This document shows positions 1 through 8,961 of a stretch of 64,000 bases of DNA, piece by piece. Origin of the DNA: Spirochaetaceae bacterium (GTDB taxonomy: Bacteria; Myxococcota_A; UBA9160; UBA4427). The position numbers were made by a program, and so were the translations under genes. Numbering within the stretch: position 1 is the stretch's first letter; each line of letters starts with the position of its first letter. The stretch lies in contig JACKFD010000016.1 in NCBI GenBank assembly GCA_020632655.1, forward strand, positions 62,001 through 126,000, given 5' to 3'. Under the pieces are notes generated by a model, which saw only the letters and a list, made by a program, of their open reading frames with translations, was not told the DNA's origin and did no database searches.

Positions 1-807
1 TCCTGGAAGCTCTTCTGGTGGATCGCGAGGGCGCAGAGCTCCGTCCCCTGGCGGATGCCCTGGCGCAGCCCCATCACCTCCATCTGACGGTGTACGGCGC
101 GCTTGTTGAGCTGCACGATGTCGGGCGGGAGCGCGGCGATGCGCTGGGCGAACTCGAGGGTCTTCGCCTCGAAGCTCGGCGGCGGGAAGGCCCTCGTCGC
201 CCAGCCGCGCTGGGCGGCCTCGATGCCGTTGATCGAGTCGCCGGTCAGCATCATCTCCATGCCGCGTCGCATGCCGACGAGCCAGGCGTGGAACTGCATG
301 TCGGGCACGCCGAAGCGCACGGCGGGGTATCCCATCTGCGCGTCCTCGGCCATGTAGACGACGTCGCAGCCCGTCGCGAGCTCGCTGCCACCGGCGAGGC
401 AGAAGCCGTGCACCTGCGCGATCACGGGCTTCGAGAGCTCCCAGATGCTCATCCAGCCCTCGGTCACGTGGCGCGGATACTCGCCCTCGCCGCCGGGCGT
501 GAAGAAGGGGTACTCGAGGCCCTCGTTGCCGCCGCCGAGGTCGTAGCCCGCCGAGAAGGAGGGCCCGGCGCCGCGCACGATCATGACGTGTACGTCCGGG
601 TCGCGATCGCCTTCGCGCAGCGCGTGGAGGATCTCCGCCCGGAGCGCGTGGTTGAGCGCGTTGCGCTTCGGGTCGGTTCAGGGTGAAGCGACGCACGTGG
701 GGCGCCGGCTCGTCGACGAGCAGGACCGTGTAGTCGGCGGACGAGGCGGGCCAGCCTGGGCGCAGCGCGCCACTCGATGCCTGCTTCGGTTCGTTGTCGT
801 AGCTCAT
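1..807 (-). pseudogene. enoyl-CoA hydratase/isomerase (crotonase), frameshifted and cut by window edge
   Basis: Crotonase-fold protein acting on acyl-CoA thioesters. After the ATG at 807, preceded by GGAGG, the frame reads through RRFTLNRPE, the usual N-terminal crotonase strand. Near 667-673 the frame shifts: KRNALNHALRAEIL follows only if two bases are restored. The rest is normal: an oxyanion-hole stretch GAGPSFSAGYDLGGG, then VHGFCLAGGSELATGCD. The gene runs off the left edge. It closely resembles the intact enoyl-CoA hydratase at 50768-51550; both share GWMSIW and KPVIAQVHG. The indel could be genuine decay or a sequence error, since the next two genes are also broken. Family assignment is firm; substrate is unknown. 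Confidence 0.85.
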
Positions 808-1123
808 GGGGATCGGGCCTCCGCTGGCCGCAGCCTCGACCGGTCGGGTCGACGCGCGGGATGTGACGACGCGCCGCCCCGGGGTCCCACCGTCCACGCG
901 CGGCCGACCGGGATCGACGCGACGCGTGCGTTCCGATCTCGGACCGGGACGGACGCCGGGGGGAGACGCCGGGTCGGATCCTACCCGATGCAAGGCCCGC
1001 GACAACGCACGCGAGGGGAGCCCGGAAGGGATCCCCGCAGCGGGCCGAGCGCCCGATCGGCTAGCCTCCGCCGCACGCTGGCCACCCGTCACGGGCCTCG
1101 GCCGCGCTGTCGGAGGATCGGAC
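808..1123. promoter_or_regulatory. divergent intergenic region
   Basis: This 316-base stretch lies between the minus-strand crotonase and the plus-strand SDR, so it should hold two outward promoters. On the plus strand TAGCCT at 1062-1067, followed by CCGCCGC, fits the recurrent -10-like element of this window and lies 56 bases before the SDR start. A GGAGG at 1112-1116 is that gene's ribosome binding site. I see no gene or repeat. Confidence 0.45.
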
Positions 1124-1880
1124 ATGGTTGCAGCCCCCGTCCGCAGGACGGCCCTCGTGACCGGTGCTTCCGCCGGTCTCGGCGTCGAGTTCGCCCGCCA
1201 GCTCGCCGCCCAGGGTCGCGACCTCGTGCTCGTCGCCCGCCGCGCCGAGAAGCTCGAGAGCGTGGCCAAGGCGCTCAGGGAGGAGCACGGCGTGCGCGTC
1301 GAGACCTTCGCCGCCGATCTCTCGCTGCCCGACGCACCGGAAGCGATCGCCGACTACACCCGCGGTGCAGGCCTCGCGATCGACTACCTCATCAACAACG
1401 CCGGCAGTGCCGGCTGACCGAACCTGCTCGAAGAGAGCGACTGGCCGAGCCAGGCCCGCTTCCTCGAGCTGATGATGATGACGTCCGTGCCCCATCTCTG
1501 TCATCACTTCATCCCGCCGATGCGCGAGCGCGGCTTCGGACGCGTCGTGAACGTGTCGTCCTTCGCGGGTCGGCTCGCGCGTCCAGCCGGCGCGCATTAC
1601 GGCCCGTCGAAGGCCTATCTGATCGCGCTCTCCGAGGAGCCTCGCGCTCATGCTGAAGGGCACGGGCGTGCACGTCTCGGCGCTCTGCCCGGGCTTCACA
1701 CACACCGACTTCCACGAGGTCGCGGGCCTCGAGGAGATGAAGCGCGGGCTGCCGGACTTCATGTGGTATTCGGCGGAGACGGTCGTGCGTGATGGCCTGC
1801 GGGCAGTCGAGCAGGCGCGGCCCATCGCGATCTCCGGGCGGCTCTACCGATGGCTCGATCCTTCACGCAGTCGGTCCTGA
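1124..1880 (+). pseudogene. short-chain dehydrogenase (DltE/YqjQ-like), disrupted by a stop and a frameshift
   Basis: Classical NAD(P)-dependent SDR. The start at 1124 follows GGAGG at 1112-1116. The N-terminus has TGASAGLG for the cofactor and YLINNAGSAG. An in-frame TGA at 1415-1417 interrupts directly after this motif; the same frame then continues with LLEESDW, VNVSSFAGRLARPAGAHYGPSKAY (catalytic Ser, Tyr, Lys). Near 1640 a one-base insertion moves the reading to another frame, which carries the C-terminus MLKGTGVHVSALCPGFTHTDF to the stop at 1880. With both lesions repaired the protein would be about 250 residues, normal for the family. Either a pseudogene or sequence error; the coding pattern beyond each lesion is well preserved, which favours very recent damage or error. 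Confidence 0.85.
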
Positions 1881-1945
1881 CCCGCCCCCTGATCAAGCGC
1901 GCTCGCGCCCGGTCGCTGAGCGACCCTGCCCTGCCTGGATCCTGC

Positions 1946-1951
1946 TAGAGT
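1946..1951 (+). promoter_or_regulatory. -10-like element TAGAGT upstream of P450
   Basis: TAGAGT followed by TCGCGCG, 127 bases before the first P450 start. It matches the TA-N3-T pattern seen before other genes here. No clear -35 box is visible. Confidence 0.3.
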
Positions 1952-2078
1952 TCGCGCGCCCCGCATGGGCTGCGCGATCGAGCCGGGTCGTCGCCATCGG
2001 GGCGCGACCCGAGCGATCGGAGACCGCGGAAGGCCGCGTGCACCGGTTCCGAACGTTCGCCCTGCGAGGTCCGCGACG

Positions 2079-3298
2079 ATGAGCCTCCCGCCCTTCCATC
2101 CCTTCTCCCTCGACTACACGGCGGATCCCCGCCCTGGTTCCGCGAAGCCCATCGCGACAACCGGATCCTCGAGGTGCCGGAGCTCGGGGCAGTGGCCGTG
2201 CACGGCTACGAGGCGGTGCGTTCGTTCTGCGACCACCCGCAGATGAGCCGGAACCCGCTGCATGCCGCGACCTACGACGCCGACCGGGCGGCCGAGCGGC
2301 TCGAGCGCTGGCCGCTGCTCGAGGGGTCGCTGACGAGTGGGCTCGAGCGTGGCGAGGAGGGGCTGTCGCTGATGCGGGAGCTGCTCGCGCCGGACTTCCG
2401 GCCCGCGATGATCCGCAAGATGGCGGCGACCGTGCAGGACGTGGTGGCGAAGGTGCTGGCCCTGATCCAGTTCGAGCGCGAGCTCGACCTCGTCCGTCTC
2501 GTGCGCGAGGTGCCGCTCATCGTGATCACGAAGCTCCTCGGCCTCGACGAAGCGACGGAGGACTCGGAGCTCTTCCTGAACGCGGCGCCGGACTACTTCC
2601 GCGGCATCAATCCGATCGTCCCCGACGACGCGCGCGACCGCGCCGAGCTCGCGGCGCGGCGCATGACCGGGGTGCTCGAGCGCGCCGTCGAGAATCGCCG
2701 CGCGCGGCCGCGCACGGACATGGTCAGCCAGGTGCTCGAGATCGCCGACGGCATCGACGACGCGACGACCGAGGACGTGATCCGCGCGCTCGTGATCCTC
2801 GTGGCCGCGGGGACGGACACGACGCGACTCACGAGCTCCCTCGCGGTCAAGACGCTCTTGAACCACCCGGAGGAGTTCGAGCGGCTGCGAGCGGACCGCT
2901 CGCTCGTCAAGAACGCGGTCATGGAGCTGCTCCGCTACGAGAGCCCGACGAAGTTCCTCGTGCGCATCGCGATGGACGACGTGGAATGGGAGGGCCAGAC
3001 GATCCGCAAGGGCTCGCTCGTGCTGCTCTCGATCTTCGGCGCGGGATGGGATCCGCGGGTCTTCGCCGAGCCCGAGCGCTTCGACGTGCGGCGTGATCTC
3101 AAGGGCAGCCTCTCCTTCGGCTTCGGCTCGGGGTATTGCCTCGGGGTGCACCTCGCCCGCCTGCAGGTCGGCGAGATCCTGGGCTTCTACCTCGACCACC
3201 TGCCCTCGACGGCGACGCTCGACCCGTCGCGCATCACCTGGGATCCGATGAACCTGATGCTGCGCGAGGTGACGAGCCTGCCGGTCCGGATCCGTTAG
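2079..3298 (+). pseudogene. cytochrome P450, one-base frameshift near the N-terminus
   Basis: Haem monooxygenase, about 406 residues once repaired. The ATG at 2079 follows GAGG at 2066-2069 and gives SLPPFHPFSLDYTADPRP; at 2131-2135 a run of Cs is one base short, and the other frame continues as WFREAHRDNRILEVPELGAVAVHGY to the stop at 3298. Downstream all P450 landmarks are present: I-helix AGTDTTR (acid-threonine pair intact), K-helix ELLR, and the haem loop FGFGSGYCLG with the cysteine near residue 354. The His/Arg normally two residues before the cysteine is Gly. No dedicated redox partner is adjacent. The indel in a C-run may be a sequencing error. Confidence 0.88.
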
Positions 3299-3372
3299 GC
3301 GGCACACGGGCGGCGCGCGTCACCGCCCCGATCGGGATTCGAAGAAGCACATAGCAGGAGAGGAGTCCTCCG

Positions 3373-4155
3373 ATGGGTCAGCTCGAGGGTCGGGTCGCGG
3401 TCGTCACGGGAGCGGGGCTCGGCATCGGCCGGGCGGTCGCCCAGCGCTTCGTCGACGAGGGCGCGCGCGTCGTCGTCGCCGAGCTCGATGCCGCCGCGGG
3501 CGAGGCGGCCGCGAAGGAGCTCGGCTCCGACGCCTTCTTCGTACGGACGGATGCGTCGAAGAAGGAAGACGTCGAGGCGATGGTCGCGAAGGCAGTCGAC
3601 CGTTTCGGCACCCTCGACATCCTCGTGAACAACGCCTGGGGCGGCGGACGGATCGGTCGGATCGAGAAGAAGACCCCCGAGCTGATGGCCCACGGCCTCG
3701 CGATCGGCTTCCTCGGCCCCTTCTGGGCCATGCTCGCGGCCCATCCCATCATGAAGAAGAAGGGCTACGGCCGGATCGTGAACGTCTGCTCGCTGAACGG
3801 CGTGAACGCGCACATGGGCACGGCCGAGTACAACACGAGCAAGGAGGCCCTGCGCGCCGCCACGCGCACGGCCGCCCGCGAATGGGCGCCCCTCGGCATC
3901 ACGGCGAACATCGTCTGCCCCGCGGCGAAGTCCGCCTCCTTCAACGCCACCATGTCCGCCCATCCCGAGCTCGTCGCCGCCGCCGACGCGTCGAATCCGA
4001 TGGGTCGGATCGGCGACTGCTACGACGACATCGCCCCGATCTTCGTCTTCCTCGCGAGCGAGGCGAGTCGCTACCTGACGGGCAACACCCTCTTCGCCGA
4101 CGGCGGCTCCCACATCAACGGCTCGGCCTGGGCGCCGGATCTCGGGGACGCATGA
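3373..4155 (+). CDS. SDR family oxidoreductase
   Basis: Classical SDR of 260 residues that oxidises or reduces an alcohol/ketone with NAD(P). Cofactor motif TGAGLGIG at residues 12-19, NNAW instead of NNAG near 86-89, catalytic S140, Y153 and K157 (YNTSK). The start follows an AGGAGAGGAG ribosome site. CPAAKSASF replaces the usual PG after the active site, so the substrate loop is unusual. It stands 74 bases after the P450 and 84 bases before another SDR on the same strand, so the three plus the next two genes may form one catabolic run. Substrate unknown. Confidence 0.92.
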   Translation: MGQLEGRVAVVTGAGLGIGRAVAQRFVDEGARVVVAELDAAAGEAAAKELGSDAFFVRTDASKKEDVEAMVAKAVDRFGTLDILVNNAWGGGRIGRIEKKTPELMAHGLAIGFLGPFWAMLAAHPIMKKKGYGRIVNVCSLNGVNAHMGTAEYNTSKEALRAATRTAAREWAPLGITANIVCPAAKSASFNATMSAHPELVAAADASNPMGRIGDCYDDIAPIFVFLASEASRYLTGNTLFADGGSHINGSAWAPDLGDA

Positions 4156-4239
4156 GCGCGGCCACAGCGGCGAGCGCTCGTCTCGCGCGAGGGTGAGAAG
4201 CCCGAAGGCCTGGACCCGGAATCGGCGCAGGAGATCCCC

Positions 4240-5022
4240 ATGCTCGGACTCGAAGATCGCATCGCCCTCGTGACCGGCGCCGCCCGCGGTGTCGGCGAGA
4301 CGATCGCCCGACGCCTCGCCGAGGCTGGCGCCCGGGTCGTCGTCGCCGATCGCCTCGAGGAGGAAGGTCGGAAGGTGGCCCTCGGCCTCGGCCCCAACGC
4401 TTCCTTCGTCCCGCTCGACGTGACGGTCGAGACCGACTGGGCCCGTGCCATCGCCGACACCCTCGAGCGTCACGGGCGGATCGACGTGCTCGTCAACAAC
4501 GCCGCCATCCTGCACATGGGCAGCCTCGAGAACACGCCACCCGATGTCTTCCGTCGCGTGCTCGAGGTGAATACCGTCGGCCCCTACCTCGGCACCCGTG
4601 CCGTGCTCGCCGCCATGCGTTCCCAGGGCAAGGGCTCGATCGTCCACATCGCCTCGATCGACGGCCTGCTCGGCATGAACGGCGTGACCGCCTACGCGAC
4701 CTCGAAGTTCGGCCTGCGCGGCTTCGCGAAGTCCTGCGCCCTCGAGCTCGGTCGCTCGGGCATCCGGGTGAACTCGGTCTGCCCGGCCGGTGGGAACCCG
4801 CAGATGTACGGGCCCTGGCTGCCGAAGATGGCCTCGATGACCGAGACCCTCCGACATTACGGCGAGAACCGCGGCATCCCCGGTACCGTCAGCTTCGACG
4901 CGATCGCCGGCGCCGTCCTCTACCTCGCCTCGGATCTCTCGGAGCACGTCACGGGCATCGACCTGCCCGTCGACGGCGGCGCGACCGCCGGCAAATACCT
5001 CGACGGATTCAGCTCGCTCTGA
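4240..5022 (+). CDS. SDR family oxidoreductase
   Basis: Second classical SDR of the run, 260 residues. TGAARGVG at 12-19, NNAAI at 86-90, structural N111, catalytic S139, Y152 and K156 (YATSK). Its C-terminus VDGGATAGKYLDGFSSL is the usual substrate-side tail. It most resembles 3-alpha(or 20-beta)-hydroxysteroid dehydrogenase-type SDRs, but that class includes many unrelated activities and I would not assign a substrate. It follows the 3373 SDR by 84 bases. Confidence 0.92.
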   Translation: MLGLEDRIALVTGAARGVGETIARRLAEAGARVVVADRLEEEGRKVALGLGPNASFVPLDVTVETDWARAIADTLERHGRIDVLVNNAAILHMGSLENTPPDVFRRVLEVNTVGPYLGTRAVLAAMRSQGKGSIVHIASIDGLLGMNGVTAYATSKFGLRGFAKSCALELGRSGIRVNSVCPAGGNPQMYGPWLPKMASMTETLRHYGENRGIPGTVSFDAIAGAVLYLASDLSEHVTGIDLPVDGGATAGKYLDGFSSL

Positions 5023-5076
5023 CGCCCCTCGGTCGCGTGCATCCCGCACCCGTCGACACGCTCGTCCCCCGTCGCC

Positions 5077-5082
5077 TACGCT
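5077..5082 (+). promoter_or_regulatory. -10-like element TACGCT
   Basis: TACGCT followed by GGCCGG, 51 bases before the ATG at 5134. It suggests that the DapB-like gene and the following SDR have their own start of transcription. Confidence 0.35.
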
Positions 5083-5133
5083 GGCCGGACGTTGGCTCCC
5101 GACGAGGAGACGGCGCACGAGGAGGACGACGCG

Positions 5134-6195
5134 ATGTCGAAGGGGCGACCGCTGCGGGTGATCCAATGGGCCACGGGTAGCATCGGCCGTCATGCGATCG
5201 CCGCGATCGCCGAGGACCCCCGCCTCGAGCTCGCCGGCGTCTGGGTGCACTCCGAGGCCAAGGATGGCCTCGACGCCGGGGAGATCGCCGGCACGGCGCC
5301 AACCGGCGTGAAGGCGACGCGCGACGAGCAGGCCCTGCTCGACCTCGATGCAGACTGCGTCCTCTACGCGCCGCTGCTCTCCGACGTCGACGAGATGTGC
5401 CGGATCCTCGAGTCGGGCAAGAACCTCGTGACGCCGACCGGCTTCTCCTTCGTCAAGGACCCGGCGCTCGCCGGTCGACTCGACGCCGCCTGCCGCAAGG
5501 GCGGCGTCTCCTTCCACGGCTCGGGCATCCACCCGGGCTTCTCGGGCGACCGGCTCCCCCTCGTCCTCTCTGCGCTCTGCCGTCGGATCGACAAGGTCAC
5601 CGTCTTCGAGGTCTGCGACCTCTCGCAGGGCAGCGAGAGCCCCGAGATGGTGATGGACCAGCTCGGCTTCGGGATGTCTGCGGCGGACGCGGCGAAGGAG
5701 CCCCCCGCGCTGATGGGGGTGATGAGCAAGATCTTCAACGAGTCGATGGACATGGTCGCCGCAGGGCTCGGCTTCACGCTCGACGCCTACGATCATCGCC
5801 ACGAGTTTGCGCTCGCGAAGCGCGACATCGAGGTCCATGCCGGCACGATCCGGAAGGGCCACGTCGCGGGCCAACATTTCGAGTACACGGGCCTCGTGAA
5901 GGGCCGCCCCGTGATCCAGTTCAAGACGTATTGGAAGATGACGACGGACTCCTCCGCGATCGAGCCGAGCTGGCCCTTCGACGGACCGATCGAGTACATC
6001 GTCGAGGTCGAGGGCGATCCCTCCGTCCGGTGTCGCCTCACGCCGATCGACGCGAAGACGACCGAGCCCGGACTCGTCTGGACGGCGATGAACTGCATCA
6101 ACGCGATCGCGCCGGTCTGCGCCGCCGCGCCCGGCCTCCGCACGAGCCTCGACCTGCCGATCGTCCGCGCCGAGGGTCGCTTCGCCCTGCCCTGA
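5134..6195 (+). CDS. dihydrodipicolinate reductase-like NAD(P)-binding oxidoreductase
   Basis: About 353 residues. The N-terminal VIQWATGSIGRHAI is a Rossmann loop as in DapB-like oxidoreductases (COG3804, which includes 2,4-diaminopentanoate dehydrogenase). HGSGIHPGFSGDRLPLVLSAL in the middle is typical of this family. These proteins are frequent in catabolic gene clusters of actinobacteria and deltaproteobacteria, but their substrates are mostly unknown. ATG 5134 is chosen because GGAGG at 5121-5125 is well spaced; an upstream in-frame TTG at 5092 has no such site. The next SDR begins 18 bases after the stop, so the two are probably co-transcribed. Confidence 0.85.
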   Translation: MSKGRPLRVIQWATGSIGRHAIAAIAEDPRLELAGVWVHSEAKDGLDAGEIAGTAPTGVKATRDEQALLDLDADCVLYAPLLSDVDEMCRILESGKNLVTPTGFSFVKDPALAGRLDAACRKGGVSFHGSGIHPGFSGDRLPLVLSALCRRIDKVTVFEVCDLSQGSESPEMVMDQLGFGMSAADAAKEPPALMGVMSKIFNESMDMVAAGLGFTLDAYDHRHEFALAKRDIEVHAGTIRKGHVAGQHFEYTGLVKGRPVIQFKTYWKMTTDSSAIEPSWPFDGPIEYIVEVEGDPSVRCRLTPIDAKTTEPGLVWTAMNCINAIAPVCAAAPGLRTSLDLPIVRAEGRFALP

Positions 6196-6213
6196 TCCGA
6201 GCCGGAGGTCCGC

Positions 6214-6996
6214 ATGCTCCTCGAGGACAAGGTCGCGATCGTGACGGGCATCGGCCCGGGCCTCGGGCGCGACGTCGCCCTGCTCTTCGCCCGCGAGGGC
6301 GCCCATCTCGTGATCGCCGCACGCAACGCGAGTCGGCTCGAGGCCGTCGCCGAGGAGGCCCGCGCCCTCGGTCGCGACGTGCTCGCGATCCCGACGGACC
6401 TGACCGACCGCGCGGGCTGCCGGCTTCTCGTCGAGGCCACCCTCGAACGCCACGGCCGCGTCGACGTGCTCGTCCAGAACGGCCATGCCGACGGCGACTA
6501 CAAGGTCGTGACGGACTCGGATCCCGAGGACTGGCGCCGCATCATGGAGGTGAACCTCTTCGGCGCACTGCATCTCGTGCAGGCCGTGGTTCCGTCGATG
6601 AAGGCGCGGGGTGACGGACGCATCGTCCTGATGAACTCGGGCGCGAGCACGGATCCGCCGCCGACCCTCGGCGCCTACTCCGCGTCGAAGGCCGCTCTCG
6701 CGAGCCTCGTCCGCACGATCGCCGTCGAGCTCGGCCCCCACGGCATCCGCGCCAATGGCATCCAGCTCGGCCCGATGACCGGCGACAACTTCCGCGGCTA
6801 CCTCGAGAACCTCGCCCGCGAGGCCGGTCGGACCTACGAGGAAGAGCTCGCCCTCTACAACGAGCAATTCGCCCTGCGCTACACCCCGACCCCCGAGGAG
6901 TGCGCCGGCACCGCCCTCTTCCTCGCCTCCGACCTCGCCCGCCCCATCACCGGCCAGAGCATCGCCGTCAACGGCGGCAAATGGTTCCTCACCTGA
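6214..6996 (+). CDS. SDR family oxidoreductase
   Basis: Classical SDR, 260 residues, with GGAGG just before the ATG. Cofactor loop TGIGPGLG at 11-18. The normally invariant NNAG is VQNGH at 88-91, a notable change at a structural position. Catalytic residues are present: S142 or S145, Y155 and K159 (YSASK). Its C-terminus ends VNGGKWFLT. It is the last gene of the plus-strand run before the insertion element. Substrate unknown. Confidence 0.9.
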   Translation: MLLEDKVAIVTGIGPGLGRDVALLFAREGAHLVIAARNASRLEAVAEEARALGRDVLAIPTDLTDRAGCRLLVEATLERHGRVDVLVQNGHADGDYKVVTDSDPEDWRRIMEVNLFGALHLVQAVVPSMKARGDGRIVLMNSGASTDPPPTLGAYSASKAALASLVRTIAVELGPHGIRANGIQLGPMTGDNFRGYLENLAREAGRTYEEELALYNEQFALRYTPTPEECAGTALFLASDLARPITGQSIAVNGGKWFLT

Positions 6997-7000
6997 TCGA

Positions 7001-7017
7001 ACGGCCGATTCGGCCGT
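7001..7017. repeat. short perfect palindrome after SDR stop
   Basis: ACGGCCGA-T-TCGGCCGT, four bases after the TGA of the preceding SDR. It could fold into a hairpin in the transcript but no T-run follows, so a terminator role is only possible. Confidence 0.35.
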
Positions 7018-7041
7018 GCCCTGCGCCCCGGCCGGTCACCG

Positions 7042-7050
7042 CATCGCATG
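7042..7050. repeat. target-site duplication, left copy
   Basis: CATCGCATG directly abuts the left inverted repeat; the identical nine bases abut the right end at 8275-8283. One base at each edge is ambiguous, so the duplication is 7 or 9 bases; nine is usual for IS1. Confidence 0.8.
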
Positions 7051-7077
7051 AGACGTGGACCGAAGATTTCCCCCGGC
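7051..7077 (+). repeat. left terminal inverted repeat
   Basis: Starts AGACGTGGACCGAAG; differs from the right repeat at three of 27 positions. Confidence 0.85.
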
Positions 7078-7101
7078 ACACAATCTGCGTAATCGGCGGG
7101 G

Positions 7102-8202
7102 ATGGATGACCTCTCCCCCTACCGCCGCCCCCCGTTCTGCCCCCACGCCGACTGCGATTCCCGTTCGCAGTCAACCACCTGGCGCTTCATCAAGAAGGGC
7201 TTCTACCTCCGCCGTCGCAGGCCCCACCGGGTCCAGAAGTACCAGTGTTCACGCTGCCGGCGTTACTTCAGCGCCTCCTCCTTCTCCACCCGATACTGGC
7301 TCCGAAGGCCCGAGCTCCTCGAGCCCGTCTTCCATCGACTCGTCGCCTGCTCCGGGTTCCGACAGATCGCCCGCGAGTACGGCGTCTCCCACTCCACCGT
7401 CCGGAGGATGAGCGACCGGCTGGGACGGCATTGTCTTCTCTTCCACGAGCGACGTAGACCGAAGTCGTGTCCGACCGAGCCGCTCGTCCTCGACGGGTTC
7501 CGGAGCTTCGAGCACAGCCAGTACTGGCCGATGGACCTGAACCTCGTGGTGGGCGGCGAGAGTCTCTTCGTCTACGGGTTCAATGATGCGGAGCTGCGGC
7601 GGAGCGGGACGATGCGGCCGGCTCAGGCTGCGAAGCGGGAGCTCCTCGAGAAGCGCTATGGCCGGCCGGATCCCCAGGCGACGCGGAAGCGGGTGGAGGA
7701 GCTGTTGCGGCGGGTCGTGCCGCCGGGTGGGGCCGTGGTGCTTCGGAGCGACGAGCACCAGGCGTATCCGCGAGCGATCCGGAGGCTCCGGGACCGGACT
7801 TTCATCCACGAGCAGACGAGCTCGAAGGTGGCTCGGACGCCCGGGAACCCGCTCTTCGCGGTGAACCTGTCGGATCTGCTGATCCGGCACTCGAGTGCGA
7901 ACCACAAGCGGGAGACGATTGCGTTCTCGAAGCGGCGGCAGTCGGCGATGTATCGGCTGGCGATCTGGAGCGTGTGGCGGAACTACGTGAAGGATCGGTC
8001 GGAGAACCGGAGGCGGGGGACGCCGGCGAAGGCCGTGGGCATCACCGAGCGGTCGCTCTCGGTTCGGGAGGTGTTGGCGCGGCGGTGTTTTCCGTGGCGG
8101 ATGCGCACGATCCGGGGCTGGCTGGCAGAGTGCTACTTCGGGCGGATCGGGACGCGGGCGATCGGGCGGTGTGGGGCGCACGAGGCGAGGTATGCCGTGT
8201 AG
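7102..8202 (+). CDS. IS1-like DDE transposase
   Basis: Single-frame transposase of 366 residues, longer than the two-ORF IS1 protein. N-terminal zinc ribbon with C13, C18, C49 and C52; helix-turn-helix at about 82-105 (GFRQIAREYGVSHSTVRRM). Catalytic acids: D131 (LVLDGF), D217 (LRSDEH) and a third at D258 or E271. RETIAFSKRR at 270-279 matches the IS1 signature before the C-terminal helix. The gene fills the element and starts 25 bases inside the left repeat. Family assignment to IS1 rather than IS1595 rests on this signature and on the 9-base target duplication. Confidence 0.85.
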   Translation: MDDLSPYRRPPFCPHADCDSRSQSTTWRFIKKGFYLRRRRPHRVQKYQCSRCRRYFSASSFSTRYWLRRPELLEPVFHRLVACSGFRQIAREYGVSHSTVRRMSDRLGRHCLLFHERRRPKSCPTEPLVLDGFRSFEHSQYWPMDLNLVVGGESLFVYGFNDAELRRSGTMRPAQAAKRELLEKRYGRPDPQATRKRVEELLRRVVPPGGAVVLRSDEHQAYPRAIRRLRDRTFIHEQTSSKVARTPGNPLFAVNLSDLLIRHSSANHKRETIAFSKRRQSAMYRLAIWSVWRNYVKDRSENRRRGTPAKAVGITERSLSVREVLARRCFPWRMRTIRGWLAECYFGRIGTRAIGRCGAHEARYAV

Positions 8203-8247
8203 GCGGGAGTGCTGCGCGGGTGCGATGCCGCAGTCGGATCGCGACCG

Positions 8248-8274
8248 GCCAGGGGAAATTTTCGGGCCACGTCT
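8248..8274 (-). repeat. right terminal inverted repeat
   Basis: Reverse complement begins AGACGTGGCCCGAAA, mirroring 7051-7077. Confidence 0.85.
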
Positions 8275-8283
8275 CATCGCATG
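8275..8283. repeat. target-site duplication, right copy
   Basis: CATCGCATG, identical to 7042-7050. Confidence 0.8.
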
Positions 8284-8589
8284 CGCAACTTGCGCCGCCT
8301 GCGCACGAACGCCTGTGTCTATCGTGCCAGCCGCTCGTCCACGGCTCGGCCGGGAGGAATGCACGAGCGCCGTGCACGGCCGACGCGTAAGCCGAAACGA
8401 GCCGGCCGAGCACGTCCGTCATCACCAAGCGGCACGGGCGGCGGTCGTCCCGGCGACATGAAGCGCGAGCCGCGCCGAGCTTTGAAGCCGAGGCAACCAG
8501 CGGCACCGCCCGCGCGGCGAGAGAAGCTGGAGCCGGGAGGGCCGACGCCCGGGACGCCCGGCACGGCCCACAACGCCGTAAGGGCCGCG
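8284..8589. other. non-coding gap after insertion element
   Basis: About 306 bases between the insertion and the stop of the minus-strand SnoaL gene. Open frames here have no ribosome site or recognisable protein. I see no repeat, promoter or terminator that I could defend. Confidence 0.5.
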
Positions 8590-8961
8590 CTACGACAGCA
8601 CCCGTGCGCCTTCGAGGTCGAAGAAGGCCCGCATGCTCAGCACGTTGCCCGCCTCGTCGATCTCGGCCACGTCGATCACGTCGAGCTCGAGCAGCCGTCC
8701 GCCCTGCCGGACGCGCGCGATCAGAGGCACCGCGGCCTCTCGTCCCGCCACGCAGGCCGGACCCGCGACCGCGAGGGACTCGGCCAGCTCGTTGTCGCGG
8801 TAGAAGGCGCGGATCGCATCGATCCCGTCGTGCACGGGTCCGCCGACGGGGATCTGGATCTTCGCGTTCGGGGCATAGAGGCCGACGATCGCGTCGACGT
8901 CGGTCGCGGTCACGGCGGCGGTGTAGCGGGCGAAGAGATCGTCGAAGACGGCCTTGCTCAT
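8590..8961 (-). CDS. SnoaL/NTF2-like protein, ketosteroid-isomerase family
   Basis: Small cone-shaped alpha+beta barrel protein, 123 residues: FARYTAAVTATDVDAIVGLYAPNAKIQIPVG is the helix-helix-strand start of the nuclear transport factor 2 superfamily, and HDGIDAIRAFYR follows as in steroid delta-isomerases. The ATG overlaps the TGA of the upstream SDR (ATGA, 8958-8961), so the two are translated together. This suggests the barrel handles the SDR's product, for example a double-bond shift, but such proteins also serve as hydrolases or cyclases. Start chosen for the overlap. Confidence 0.8.
   Translation of the reverse strand: MSKAVFDDLFARYTAAVTATDVDAIVGLYAPNAKIQIPVGGPVHDGIDAIRAFYRDNELAESLAVAGPACVAGREAAVPLIARVRQGGRLLELDVIDVAEIDEAGNVLSMRAFFDLEGARVLS

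Larger units (their letters stand above)
7051..8274 (+). mobile_element. IS1-like insertion sequence, 1.22 kb
   Basis: Complete element of about 1224 bases. Its ends, 7051-7077 and the reverse complement of 8248-8274, agree at 24 of 27 positions (both begin AGACGTGG and contain ATTTCCCC). It carries one transposase gene and is bounded by a perfect direct repeat CATCGCATG. Intact ends, an intact long transposase and a perfect target duplication argue for recent insertion. It landed between convergent genes and interrupts nothing I can see. No second copy is in the window. Confidence 0.88.

Noticed and set aside
1415..1417. In-frame TGA read as selenocysteine
   Set aside because: SDRs have no selenocysteine at this point, there is no recognisable stem-loop after it, and a further frameshift downstream shows simple damage.
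3295..6867. A 1190-codon open frame on the minus strand across three SDR genes
   Set aside because: It lies exactly antisense to well-supported genes, has no ribosome site or recognisable domains, and such frames are expected in GC-rich DNA. The same applies to the long frames at 21106-24660, 26475-30905 and 58800-63287.
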